Shown here piece after piece: positions 53,996 to 62,899 of a stretch of DNA of 64,000 nucleotides. The stretch lies in NCBI RefSeq assembly GCF_001280085.1, contig NZ_LGED01000219.1, positions 1-64,000 of the forward strand, read 5' to 3'. Made by a program: the position numbers and the translations under genes. The notes beneath the pieces are model-generated. The model was not told the DNA's origin and did no database searches. It saw nothing but the letters and a program-made list of their open reading frames with translations. Position 1 is the stretch's first letter, and each line of letters opens with the position of its first letter. Source of the stretch: Saccharothrix sp. NRRL B-16348. Its GTDB lineage: Bacteria; Actinomycetota; Actinomycetes; Mycobacteriales; Pseudonocardiaceae.

Positions 53996-54024
53996 GGCTT
54001 CCACTCCTCCAAGTACACAAGAGC

Positions 54025-54048
54025 GGCAGTCGGGTACGACTGCCGCGC
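54025..54048. promoter_or_regulatory. 24-bp palindrome between DUF3052 gene and aceE
   Basis: GCGGCAGTCG GGTA CGACTGCCGC is a perfect 10-bp inverted repeat, 29 bases upstream of the DUF3052 start. It could be a hairpin in that leader or an operator. Confidence 0.5.
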
Positions 54049-54289
54049 GATGTCACTACCAGTCGCGGCTAGCGAACACTGTCAGCCCCGCCACGCGCAA
54101 CCGTAACGGCCAAGACACGCCGCATCGGGTACCCCCGAGTGCGGTACTCCGACCGGATGAGGCACGCTCTACACACCTCCTATTCGCGCGCGCGAGGAAA
54201 CGATCCAGAGTTACTCACCGGTAGAGGTGACGGGACCGTGCCTGGCGGGTGACGATGGAGCTGAGAAGACCCCGGAACGAGGAGATCCC

Positions 54290-57040
54290 TTGGCCCCGCA
54301 GAACACCCCCGAGCGGGTACGCGTCATCCGTGACGGTCTGGCCGCCCACCTCCCCGACATCGACCCGGAGGAGACCGCGGAGTGGCTGGAGTCGTTCGAC
54401 GCCGCGCTCAAGGGCGGCGGGCAGCAGCGCGCCCGCTACCTGATGCTGCGGCTGCTCGAGCGGGCCAGGGAGAGCCACGTCGGCGTCCCGTCGCTGACCA
54501 GCACGGATTACGTGAACACCATTCCCACCGAGCGTGAGCCGTGGTTCCCCGGCGACGAGGAGGTGGAGCGCCGCTACCGGGCCTGGATCCGGTGGAACGC
54601 GGCGATGACCGTGCACCGCGCGCAGCGCCCCGGCGTCGGCGTCGGCGGCCACATCTCGACCTACGCGTCGTCGGCGAGCCTCTACGAGGTCGGCTTCAAC
54701 CACTTCTTCCGGGGCAAGGACCACCCCGGCGGGGGCGACCACGTCTTCATGCAGGGCCACGCATCTCCCGGCGTGTACGCCCGCGCGTTCCTCGAAGGCC
54801 GGCTGTCCGCCGAGCAGCTCGACGGCTTCCGCCAGGAGTTCTCGCACGCGGGACCGGGCGGCGGCCTGCCGTCGTACCCGCACCCGCGGCTGATGCCGGA
54901 CTTCTGGGAGTTCCCCACCGTGTCCATGGGCCTCGGCCCGATGAACGCGATCTACCAGGCGCGGTTCAACCGCTACCTGCGCGACCGCGGCATCAAGGAC
55001 ACGTCCGACCAGCACGTCTGGGCGTTCCTCGGCGACGGCGAGATGGACGAGCCCGAGTCGCGCGGCCTGCTCCAGGTCGCGGCGAACGAGCAGCTGGACA
55101 ACCTGACCTTCGTGGTGAACTGCAACCTGCAGCGCCTCGACGGCCCGGTCCGCGGCAACGGCAAGATCATCCAGGAGCTGGAGGCGTTCTTCCGCGGCGC
55201 GGGCTGGAACGTCATCAAGGTCATCTGGGGCCGCGAGTGGGACTCGCTGCTGCACGCCGACCGCGACGGCGCGCTGGTCAACCTGATGAACACGACGCCG
55301 GACGGCGACTACCAGACGTACAAGGCCAACGACGGCGCCTATGTCAAGGAGCACTTCTTCGGACGCGACCCGCGCACGAAGGAGCTGGTCGCGCCGATGT
55401 CCGACGACGAGGTGTGGAACCTCAAGCGCGGCGGCCACGACTACCGCAAGGTCTACGCGGCGTACAAGGCGGCGGTGGAGCACCACGGCCAGCCGACGGT
55501 CATCCTCGCCAAGACCATCAAGGGCTACGGCCTGGGCCCGCACTTCGCGGCGCGCAACGCCACGCACCAGATGAAGAAGATGACCCACGAGGACCTGAAG
55601 CTCTTCCGGGACAGCCTGCGCATCCCGATCGAGGACAAGGACCTGGACCCGTACCTGCCGCCGTACTACCACCCCGGCAAGGACTCCCCGGAGATCCAGT
55701 ACCTGCTGGAGCGGCGCAAGCAGCTCGGCGGGTTCGTGCCGGAGCGGCGGACCAAGTCCAAGGCGCTGGTGCTGCCGGGCGACAAGGTCTACGACGTGAT
55801 CAAGCGGGGCTCGGGCAAGCAGGAGGTCGCCACCACGATGGCGTTCGTCCGGCTGGTCCGCGACCTGGCCAAGGACCCGGAGATCGGCGGCCGGATCGTG
55901 CCGATCATCCCGGACGAGGCGCGCACGTTCGGCATGGACTCGATGTTCCCGGCGCAGAAGATCTACAACCCGAACGGGCAGATGTACACCTCCGTGGACG
56001 CCCAGCTGATGCTGGCGTACAAGGAGAGCGAGCAGGGCCAGATCCTGCACGAGGGCATCAACGAGGCCGGTTCGACCGCGTCGTTCACCGCGGCGGGCAC
56101 GTCCTACGCCACGCACGGCGAGCCGATGATCCCGATCTACATCTTCTACTCGATGTTCGGGTTCCAGCGCACCGGCGACGGCCTGTGGGCGGCGGCGGAC
56201 CAGATGGCGCGCGGTTTCGTGCTCGGCGCGACGGCCGGCCGCACCACGCTGACCGGTGAGGGCCTCCAGCACGCCGACGGGCACTCGTTGCTGCTGGCGC
56301 ACACCAACCCGGCCGTGGTGGCGTACGACCCGGCGTGGTCGTTCGAGGTGGCGCACATCGTCAAGGACGGTCTGCGGCGGATGTACGGCGAGAACGCCGA
56401 GAACATCTTCTACTACATGACCGTCTACAACGAGCCGTACCAGCAGCCGGCCGAGCCCGAGGGCTTGGACGTGGACGGCCTGCTCAAGGGCCTGTACCGG
56501 TACAAGGTGGCGCCGGCGCAGAGCGGTCCGCGGGCGCAGCTGCTGGCGTCGGGCGTGGCGATGCCGTGGGCGGTCAAGGCGCAGCGGATGCTGGCCGAGG
56601 AGTGGGGCGTGCAGGCCGACGTGTGGTCGGCGACGTCGTACTCGGAGCTGCGGCGCGAGGCGGTCGAGGTCGACCGGCACAACCTGCTGCACCCCGACCA
56701 GGAGCCGCGCGTGCCGTACGTCACGCAGGCGCTGGCGGACGCGGCCGGCCCGGTGGTCGCGGTGTCCGACTGGATGCGCGCAGTGCCGGACCTGATCCGG
56801 CCGTACGTGCCGACGGACATGACGACGCTGGGCACCGACGGATTCGGGTTCTCCGACACCCGGCCCGCGGCGCGGCGGCACTTCCTGGTCGACGCCGAGT
56901 CGGTCGTGGTGGCCACGCTGGCGGCGTTGGCCAAGCGCGGCGAGATCCAGCAGTCGCTGGTCGTGCAGGCGGCCCGGAAGTACAAGATCGACGACGTGAG
57001 CGCGGCGGGCCCGTCCACCTCGGACGCCGGCCTGGCGTGA
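54290..57040 (+). CDS. aceE: Pyruvate dehydrogenase E1 (homodimeric)
   Basis: The 916-residue thiamine-diphosphate enzyme decarboxylates pyruvate and passes the acetyl group to lipoyl E2. The ThDP motif is GDG (248-250) with N279 in [13 protein letters not shown]. The chosen start is TTG 54290: the homologous N-terminus [15 protein letters not shown] follows it and AGGAGA sits just upstream. A GTG at 54227 is the alternative. No E2 gene is adjacent; the E2 and Lpd at 34-37 kb are its partners. Confidence 0.95.
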   Translation: MAPQNTPERVRVIRDGLAAHLPDIDPEETAEWLESFDAALKGGGQQRARYLMLRLLERARESHVGVPSLTSTDYVNTIPTEREPWFPGDEEVERRYRAWIRWNAAMTVHRAQRPGVGVGGHISTYASSASLYEVGFNHFFRGKDHPGGGDHVFMQGHASPGVYARAFLEGRLSAEQLDGFRQEFSHAGPGGGLPSYPHPRLMPDFWEFPTVSMGLGPMNAIYQARFNRYLRDRGIKDTSDQHVWAFLGDGEMDEPESRGLLQVAANEQLDNLTFVVNCNLQRLDGPVRGNGKIIQELEAFFRGAGWNVIKVIWGREWDSLLHADRDGALVNLMNTTPDGDYQTYKANDGAYVKEHFFGRDPRTKELVAPMSDDEVWNLKRGGHDYRKVYAAYKAAVEHHGQPTVILAKTIKGYGLGPHFAARNATHQMKKMTHEDLKLFRDSLRIPIEDKDLDPYLPPYYHPGKDSPEIQYLLERRKQLGGFVPERRTKSKALVLPGDKVYDVIKRGSGKQEVATTMAFVRLVRDLAKDPEIGGRIVPIIPDEARTFGMDSMFPAQKIYNPNGQMYTSVDAQLMLAYKESEQGQILHEGINEAGSTASFTAAGTSYATHGEPMIPIYIFYSMFGFQRTGDGLWAAADQMARGFVLGATAGRTTLTGEGLQHADGHSLLLAHTNPAVVAYDPAWSFEVAHIVKDGLRRMYGENAENIFYYMTVYNEPYQQPAEPEGLDVDGLLKGLYRYKVAPAQSGPRAQLLASGVAMPWAVKAQRMLAEEWGVQADVWSATSYSELRREAVEVDRHNLLHPDQEPRVPYVTQALADAAGPVVAVSDWMRAVPDLIRPYVPTDMTTLGTDGFGFSDTRPAARRHFLVDAESVVVATLAALAKRGEIQQSLVVQAARKYKIDDVSAAGPSTSDAGLA

Positions 57041-57201
57041 TCGGCTGAACGGTGAGGGGGCGGTCGCGTTCGTCGCGGCCGCCCCTTCGTCGTCTCCGCA
57101 CTTGTGCGGCCGACCAGCGGAAATCTCCGGCTTCCCGCTGCGAGATGTGATCCACCCCATAGACTTGGCGCACACACCGGCGTGCCGACGAGGGGTCTGG
57201 G

Positions 57202-59211
57202 GTGGGGACGCAGCCGCAGCACGCGTTGCACCGCACGGTCGTCGTCGTGGACGTGTCCGCGTTCGGCGGGCGGTTGCGCGTTCCCCAGGAGGAGATCCGG
57301 CGCGGGCTGTACGCGGCGCTGGAGGCGGCGTTCGACGACAGCGGGCTGGACTGGGCGGCCAGCCGCCACGAGGACCGCGGCGACGGCGTGCTGGTGCTCG
57401 TGCCGCCCGACGTGCCCAAGAGCCGGGTGGTCGACGGCCTGCCGCACGCGCTGCTCGGCGAGTTGCGCCGCTACAACGCGACCCGCAACGAGGACGCCCG
57501 CATCCGGCTGCGGATGGCGATCACGGCGGGCGAGGTGCAGCACGACGAGCACGGCGTGGTCGGCGACGAGGTGACGCTGGCGTTCCGGCTGCTCGACTCC
57601 AGGCCGCTGCGGGACGCGCTGGCCCGGTCGACCGCGTTGTTCGCGCTGATCGTCTCCGACCGGTTCTACGCCGACGTGGTCCGGCCGGACCCGGCCCTGG
57701 CGCCGGACTCGTTCCGCCCGGTCGACGTGGAGGTCAAGGAGGTGCACGGCCGGGCCTGGCTGCACGTGCCGAACGGCGTGCCGGCGATCAACCCGCGGCC
57801 GCCCCGGCACCGCCGCAAGCGCGGCAAGCCCCGCCTGGCGCCGGTCCTGCTGGTGGCGCCGCTGCTGTTCGTCGGCGCCACGAACGCCGCCGGGTCCGCG
57901 CCGCCCGCCGTGCCGCCGTGCCCTCCCCCGGTGCAGCTCAACGTCCTGGTGTCGGCCGAGAAGGAGGAGATCGTCCGCTCGCTCGCGCTGGAGCTGGAGA
58001 ACGACTCCGGCCGGCACAACGAGCTGGGCTGCAAGGAGTTCAACGCGCTGGTGTTCGGGGGCAAGTCCGGCAAGGCGGCGGCCGAGGCGCTGGGCCGGGG
58101 CTGGCAGCCGGGCGACCTGACCGAGGTGGGCGCCGAGCCGCACGTGTGGCTGCCGGACACCACCGCGGAGGTCCGGGCCGTCGAGGCGGCGTTGCTCGAA
58201 CGCGCCGACGTGCGGCTGCACCGCCGCCAGGGCGTGGCGATCTCGCCGGTGGTGCTGGGCGCGTCGGAGGAGTTGGCGAGGCAGATCGCGACGCCGGACG
58301 GCGACTTCCGGTGGCGGGACGTGACGCGGCCGGCGGCGGTGGACACGTCGTCGGGCGCCGGGCTGGCCGCGGCCACCGCCTTGGCGCACGGCGAGCTGGG
58401 CGGGCTGTACCTGGAGTCGCTGGACGTGCCGCGCAAGCTGCACGAGCTCACCAGCCGCACGACCACCGACGAGCCGTGCGTCGGCGACGTGGCCCTGATC
58501 GGGTCGGAGCAGGCGGTCGCCGACACCGACGGCTGCCGGGTGCTCTACCCCGAGGGCGGCGCGCTGGTGTTGGACCACCCGTTCGTGGAGGTGGAGCGGC
58601 CGGCCCGGCCGAACCAGCGGCGGCTGCTGATCGTGAACCGGTTCCTGGAGTTCCTGCTCTCGCCCTACGCCCAGGAGGAGTTCAAGCGGGCGGGTTTCCG
58701 CGACGTGGCCTGGAACGTCGGTCCGCAGCGCGGCTCGGGCGTGCGGCCGGACCGGCCCCGGACGCTGGCGGTCGCGCCGGACGCGAGGGCGGTGCGGGAG
58801 GCGTGGGAGGCCGCGAGCCGACCGCGCGTGATCGCCGTGGCCGGTGACGGCTCGTCCGACGCGAACCTGTTCGGGAGCCGGGTGGCGGGGCTGGCCGGGC
58901 CGCGTGACCGGGTGATCGTGCTGCCCCTGACCGGGGGCGTGGTCCAGGCGGGCGTCGAAGCGGGCGCCAACGTCGTGGTGCTGGTGTCGGCGGCGCAGGC
59001 GCCTGCGGTCGCCAAGGCCGTCAGCGGTCCCGTGCAGGTGGTGGCCGTCGGGTTCACGGAGGGGGCGTGCGCGGCCTCAACGCCCCTCTACGAGGCCGCG
59101 CACGACCACGGGGGGCAATGCGTCGAAATCGTCACCGCTAACGGTTCCGGGGCCACTCAGCGCCAGCAGGACGCTCTGGACGCCGTGGCGCGCGCCGCGT
59201 GGGGAGGATGA
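57202..59211 (+). CDS. Class III cyclase-like domain / membrane helix / substrate-binding domain fusion
   Basis: The 669-residue protein has an N-terminal class III nucleotide cyclase-like domain (about 12-190) with both metal aspartates, D17 in VVVDVSAF and D61 in RGDGVLVL. A basic linker (PRHRRKRGKPR) and one membrane helix (about 212-231) follow. An exported periplasmic-binding-like domain comes next (about 245-490, SSGAGLAAATALA and RRLLIVNRFLEFLL), then an unrecognised alpha/beta C-terminal domain with RVIAVAGDGSSDANLF. GTG 57202 follows GAGGGG. It is co-transcribed with the next gene. Confidence 0.7.
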   Translation: MGTQPQHALHRTVVVVDVSAFGGRLRVPQEEIRRGLYAALEAAFDDSGLDWAASRHEDRGDGVLVLVPPDVPKSRVVDGLPHALLGELRRYNATRNEDARIRLRMAITAGEVQHDEHGVVGDEVTLAFRLLDSRPLRDALARSTALFALIVSDRFYADVVRPDPALAPDSFRPVDVEVKEVHGRAWLHVPNGVPAINPRPPRHRRKRGKPRLAPVLLVAPLLFVGATNAAGSAPPAVPPCPPPVQLNVLVSAEKEEIVRSLALELENDSGRHNELGCKEFNALVFGGKSGKAAAEALGRGWQPGDLTEVGAEPHVWLPDTTAEVRAVEAALLERADVRLHRRQGVAISPVVLGASEELARQIATPDGDFRWRDVTRPAAVDTSSGAGLAAATALAHGELGGLYLESLDVPRKLHELTSRTTTDEPCVGDVALIGSEQAVADTDGCRVLYPEGGALVLDHPFVEVERPARPNQRRLLIVNRFLEFLLSPYAQEEFKRAGFRDVAWNVGPQRGSGVRPDRPRTLAVAPDARAVREAWEAASRPRVIAVAGDGSSDANLFGSRVAGLAGPRDRVIVLPLTGGVVQAGVEAGANVVVLVSAAQAPAVAKAVSGPVQVVAVGFTEGACAASTPLYEAAHDHGGQCVEIVTANGSGATQRQQDALDAVARAAWGG

Positions 59212-59212
59212 C

Positions 59213-60439
59213 GTGATCCGCGTTCTCGTGCCGCTGGTGGTGCTCCTGGCGGCCTGCACGACCCCGGTCCGGGACGACTCCCGGGACGGCACCGGGCCGA
59301 TCACCTTCGTGGACGGCCGCGACACCACCGCGGGCAGCCAGGTGCGCAAGCTGGTCCAGCTGTGGAACGAGCGGGCCAGCAGGCGCGAGCAGGTGGCGTT
59401 CGTGGAGATGCCGACGTCCACCGACGCCCACCGCGCCCAGCTGACCGCCCGCGCCCAGGACCTGGAGGGCGTGGCCGACAGCCCGGAGTGCTACGACGTG
59501 ATGGCCGTGGACATGGTGTGGACGGAGCCGTTCGCCGCGGCCGGGCACCTGGAGCCGCTCGACTCGGCCGAGTTCGGCGTGGACCGGATGCTGGAGGAGG
59601 CGGTGGAGGCGGCCAAGTCCCGCGACGGCAGCAGGCTGTGGGCGGTCCCGTGGCGCAGCGACGCCGGGTTGCTCTACTACCGCAAGGACGTGCTCGAAGC
59701 GGAAGGTCTGGCCCCGCCGACCTCGTGGCAGGAGCTGAGGGAGCAGGCGAGCACCGTCGCGCCGCGCTACAACCTGCACGGCTACGTCGGCCAGTTCCGG
59801 CGCTACGAGGGCCTGGTGGTGAACACGGCCGAGGCGGTCTGGGCGCACGGCGGCGACCTGGAGCGCCTGGACGCGCCCGAGACGAAGGCGGGCGTGCGGG
59901 CGCTCGCGGACGGCTTCGCGGAGGGCTGGATCCCCCGCGAAGCCCGCGACTACGACGAGAACGCCTCGCTGACGGCGTTCCAGTCCGGCCAGGCGTTGTT
60001 CATGCGCAACTGGCCGTACGCCGGGCCGGTGCTGGACACGCCCGGCTCGCCGGTGAAGGGCAAGTGGGGCAGGGTCGCGCTGCCGTGGCCGAGCGCGTTG
60101 GGCGGCTGGAACCTGGCCGTGTCGCGGTGCTCGGCGAACCAGCGGACCGCGCGCGAGTTCATCAAGTTCGTCACCTCCGACGCCAACCAGCGGCGGATGG
60201 GCGAACTCGCCGGGTTCGGGCCCACCTCCCAGGCGCTGTACGAGGAGCCGGACCTGGTGCCGCCCGAGCTGCGGGACAGCCTGCTGAACGCCCGGATCCG
60301 GCGCCCGTCGCCGCACTACGACGAGCTGACCAGCGTGATGCAGGAGAGCCTGCACCACGTGCTGGAGAAACCGGATTCGGTCGACCAGTCGCTGGACCAG
60401 CTGGCGGACGACCTGGCCGAGGCCGCCGAGGGGCGCTAG
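59213..60439 (+). CDS. Orphan extracellular solute-binding lipoprotein
   Basis: A 408-residue family 1 (maltose-type) solute-binding protein with a lipobox LLAAC (C15). It contains VDMVWTEPFAAAGHLEPLD, WAVPWRSDAGLLYYRKDVL and GRVALPWPSALGGWNLAVS, which contact sugar-like ligands in the family. No ABC permease or ATPase follows. Its start is one base after the preceding stop, and its Shine-Dalgarno sequence lies in that gene. I infer it feeds a ligand signal to the cyclase-like partner. Its stop TAG lies in a target-site duplication of the MITE. Confidence 0.85.
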   Translation: MIRVLVPLVVLLAACTTPVRDDSRDGTGPITFVDGRDTTAGSQVRKLVQLWNERASRREQVAFVEMPTSTDAHRAQLTARAQDLEGVADSPECYDVMAVDMVWTEPFAAAGHLEPLDSAEFGVDRMLEEAVEAAKSRDGSRLWAVPWRSDAGLLYYRKDVLEAEGLAPPTSWQELREQASTVAPRYNLHGYVGQFRRYEGLVVNTAEAVWAHGGDLERLDAPETKAGVRALADGFAEGWIPREARDYDENASLTAFQSGQALFMRNWPYAGPVLDTPGSPVKGKWGRVALPWPSALGGWNLAVSRCSANQRTAREFIKFVTSDANQRRMGELAGFGPTSQALYEEPDLVPPELRDSLLNARIRRPSPHYDELTSVMQESLHHVLEKPDSVDQSLDQLADDLAEAAEGR

Positions 60440-60592
60440 GGCGTGTATCGAAGTCCGCGATCGCGACAGCCGGGGCCGGTGCGGCCCCTGACGCCACCGC
60501 CGGAACACCCGAGGACAACCAGTCCGAGGGCGCCCCGGCGGCGGCGCCAGGAACCACACCAACCCTACCGCGGACTTCGACACACGCCCTAG
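60436..60592. mobile_element. MITE-like element (149 bp) with CTAG target duplication
   Basis: Terminal inverted repeats GGCGTGTATCGAAGTCCGCG (60440-60459) and the reverse complement at 60569-60588 match at 19 of 20 positions. CTAG flanks both sides (60436-60439 and 60589-60592). CTAG duplication and these ends resemble IS5/IS427-type elements. No transposase is encoded. Both flanking genes end in the CTAG: the left gene reads TAG at 60437, and the right gene reads TAG on the other strand at 60591. Confidence 0.8.
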
Positions 60593-61233
60593 GCGGTGGC
60601 CGCCTTGACGCGCGTGGTGGTCTGCTTCGCGGCGCGGTTCCAGTCGATCCAGCCGCGGATCACCAGGACGGCGAAGACGGTGTAGACCGCGGCGCTGAAC
60701 CACAGCCCGGACTGGAGCTGCAGCGGCACGCCGATCGCGTCCACCACCAGCCACACCAGCCAGAACTCGACCAGGCCCAACCCCTGGAGGGTGAAGGCGA
60801 GCACGGTGCCGACGAAGATCGCGGCGTCCGGCCACGGCGCCCACGAGGCGTCCAGCGCGTCCAGCAGCAGCGCGAACCCGACCGTGCCGAGCACGAAGGC
60901 GACCGCCACGGCGAGGCGTTCCTTCGCGGTGCCCTTGCGGACGACCACGCCGAACACCGGGTCACGCCGGCGCGTCCACGCCCACCAGCCGTAGAGCGTG
61001 ATCAGCGCGATCACCACCTGGCGCGCGGCCGTGCCGCCGAGCTGCGCGGACATGTACACCACGAACAGCAGCGTGACCGAGACCAACTGCACGGGCCACG
61101 TCCAGAGCGAGCGTTTCTGCGCCAGGTACACCACCACCAGCGCGAAGACCTGGCCGATGAACTCCGCCCAGGAGACCTTCTGCCCGAACACCGTGAAGCC
61201 CTGCTCCATCAAGACGTGCACCGCGTCCTCCAT
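60589..61233 (-). CDS. ribM: PnuC-family transporter, probable riboflavin transporter
   Basis: A 214-residue membrane protein with about seven helices and the PnuC-like AEFIGQVFALVVVYLAQKRSLWTWPVQLVS, W-W-A-W near 85-88 and LVEFWLVWLVVDAIGVPLQL. PnuC itself imports nicotinamide riboside. The FMN riboswitch immediately upstream indicates the PnuX/RibM branch that imports riboflavin. ATG 61233 lies just after a hairpin that includes the Shine-Dalgarno sequence. The stop is in the MITE target-site duplication. Confidence 0.88.
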   Translation of the reverse strand: MEDAVHVLMEQGFTVFGQKVSWAEFIGQVFALVVVYLAQKRSLWTWPVQLVSVTLLFVVYMSAQLGGTAARQVVIALITLYGWWAWTRRRDPVFGVVVRKGTAKERLAVAVAFVLGTVGFALLLDALDASWAPWPDAAIFVGTVLAFTLQGLGLVEFWLVWLVVDAIGVPLQLQSGLWFSAAVYTVFAVLVIRGWIDWNRAAKQTTTRVKAATA

Positions 61234-61254
61234 CCCCGACAGGCGTCTCCGGGG
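61234..61254 (-). promoter_or_regulatory. Hairpin holding the ribM Shine-Dalgarno sequence
   Basis: CCCCG/CGGGG with an 11-base loop containing GGAG, directly before the ATG. It is a plausible off-state for translation control by the riboswitch. Confidence 0.5.
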
Positions 61255-61270
61255 CAGGGCAGGTCAACGG

Positions 61271-61391
61271 CACGCGCGCCTCCCATCCGGACTTTCACCG
61301 TCGGCCTCGGAATTCCACCGAGTCAACCGCCCTGGTGGGCGGGTCGCGGGCTGTGACCGCCGGTTCGGATTTCCACCGAGCCCCGGAGCGC
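61271..61391 (-). promoter_or_regulatory. FMN riboswitch (RFN element)
   Basis: On the minus strand the conserved RFN blocks occur in order: GCTCCGGGGCTCGGTGGAAA, TCCGAACCGGCGGTCACAGC, GGTGGAATTCCGAGGCCGAC and GGTGAAAGTCCGGATGGGAG. It lies 38 bases upstream of the PnuC-family start, so FMN should reduce expression of this transporter. Confidence 0.93.
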
Positions 61392-61537
61392 ATGTCTCTC
61401 ATCGCGTCGGAACATCATCGCGCGCGAAACTGTTCCTGGGGTGATCGACGGCACAGTGCGCAAGATCCGAGAACGCACCCACTCGTGGCCACCTCGACTT
61501 CAGCCCCGGTACACCGGCGGCCAGTAGCTTCCGCCGA

Positions 61538-62785
61538 ATGCGAATCCTGCTCATGGCCGCGGTGGTGCCGCTGCTCATCGCCTCCTCACCCGGGCCGGAC
61601 GTGGTCGTGCCGGTCACCCAGACCCGCGCGTTCGTCGACGACGCGTCCGGGCAGCCGGCCGACGCCGACGCCGACGACCCGGCGATCTGGGTGCACCCCC
61701 GCTCGGCGGGGCGCAGCGTCGTGCTCGGCACGCTGAAGGAGGGCGGGCTGGCCGCGTTCGACCTGGCCGGCCGGACCCTGGGCACCTACCCGGCGCCGCT
61801 GCCGCCGACGCCGGACGCCAAGCCGGGCCGGTACAACAACGTCGACGTGCTCAGCGGGGTGCCGGTCGACGGGCGGGCGCGGAACCTCGCGTTCGTCAGC
61901 GACCGCGGCCGGGACCGGATCCGGGTCTACGAGATCGACGGTCGCGGCGCGGCGGCGGGTGCGGCGGTCGTGCGGGACGTGACCGATCCGGGCGCGCGGC
62001 CGGTGTTCTCCTCGTCGGAGGAGGAAGTGGACGACCAGCACACCGCCTACGGCCTGGCGACCGGGTTCGTCGGCCGCACGCCGGTGGTCGTGACGAACCG
62101 GCGCAACGAGACCAGGGTCGCCCTGCTGCGCGTGACGGCGGGCCCGGTCGGCTCGGTCGGCACCGCGGTGGTGTCCACGCTGGACCTGCCGTCGTCGTTC
62201 CCGCTGCCCGACGGCACGACCTGGAGGCCGTGCGGCGAGCCCGGTGAAGGGCCCCAGCTGGAGGGCATGGTGGTCGACTCCGAGCACGGCGTGCTGTACG
62301 CGGCGCAGGAGGACGTCGGCATCTGGCGCGTGCCGCTGCGGGCGACCGGGTTCGGCACGCCCGTGCTGATCGACAAGGTTCGCTCGTTCGGGGTACCGCA
62401 GACCTACGACCCGGAGACCGAGGAGTGCTCGGTGTCGGGCGCGGACCCCGGTTTCGGTGGCAGGCACCTGGCCGCCGACGCCGAGGGGCTGACCGTCGGC
62501 GACGACTACCTGATCGCGTCCAGCCAGGGCGACTCGCGGTTCGTGGCCTACGAGCGGGACGGCCGCAACTCCTACGTCGGCGACTTCGTGGTCGGCGCGG
62601 GTCGGGGCAACGACTCGGTCGAGCACTCCGACGGAGCGCACCTGGTGACCGCCGACCTCGGCCCGGACTACCCGGAGGGCCTGCTCGTCGTGCACGACGG
62701 CGAGCGCACCCCGGCCGCGGGCGACCTGGCGACCACCGGCTTCGCGTACGTGAGCTGGGAGGACGTGCTGGACGAGCTGGACTGA
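61538..62785 (+). CDS. Secreted beta-propeller phytase (3-phytase)
   Basis: A 415-residue protein with a signal peptide (about 1-18) and the six-bladed beta-propeller phytase pattern: DADDPAIWVHP (44-54, calcium/phosphate site), GRYNNVDVLSG, FVSDRGRDRIRVYEID, EGMVVDSEHGVLYAAQED and AEGLTVGDDYLIASSQGDS. It releases phosphate from phytate outside the cell with calcium. It is divergent from the ribM riboswitch region and ends at a strong terminator. Confidence 0.9.
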   Translation: MRILLMAAVVPLLIASSPGPDVVVPVTQTRAFVDDASGQPADADADDPAIWVHPRSAGRSVVLGTLKEGGLAAFDLAGRTLGTYPAPLPPTPDAKPGRYNNVDVLSGVPVDGRARNLAFVSDRGRDRIRVYEIDGRGAAAGAAVVRDVTDPGARPVFSSSEEEVDDQHTAYGLATGFVGRTPVVVTNRRNETRVALLRVTAGPVGSVGTAVVSTLDLPSSFPLPDGTTWRPCGEPGEGPQLEGMVVDSEHGVLYAAQEDVGIWRVPLRATGFGTPVLIDKVRSFGVPQTYDPETEECSVSGADPGFGGRHLAADAEGLTVGDDYLIASSQGDSRFVAYERDGRNSYVGDFVVGAGRGNDSVEHSDGAHLVTADLGPDYPEGLLVVHDGERTPAAGDLATTGFAYVSWEDVLDELD

Positions 62786-62791
62786 CCCCGG

Positions 62792-62839
62792 ACGCCGACA
62801 GGCCCCCGCCCGCGTTGCCGGGTGGGGGCCTGTCGGCGT
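62792..62839. terminator. 19-bp bidirectional hairpin
   Basis: ACGCCGACAGGCCCCCGCC (62792-62810) pairs with GGTGGGGGCCTGTCGGCGT (62821-62839) with one mismatch, between two convergent genes. Confidence 0.88.
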
Positions 62840-62899
62840 GGTGCGATGTGTGTCGTCGTGGGGTCAACGCTTGGACGTGCGCGCGTGCCAGGGCGGGGG

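Noticed and set aside
54215..57175. A 986-residue antisense ORF over aceE.
   Set aside because: It is a low-complexity mirror frame of aceE, with no conserved motif.
60440..60588. A coding ORF inside the MITE-like element.
   Set aside because: Open frames are an effect of high GC; there is no start signal and the terminal repeats explain the sequence.
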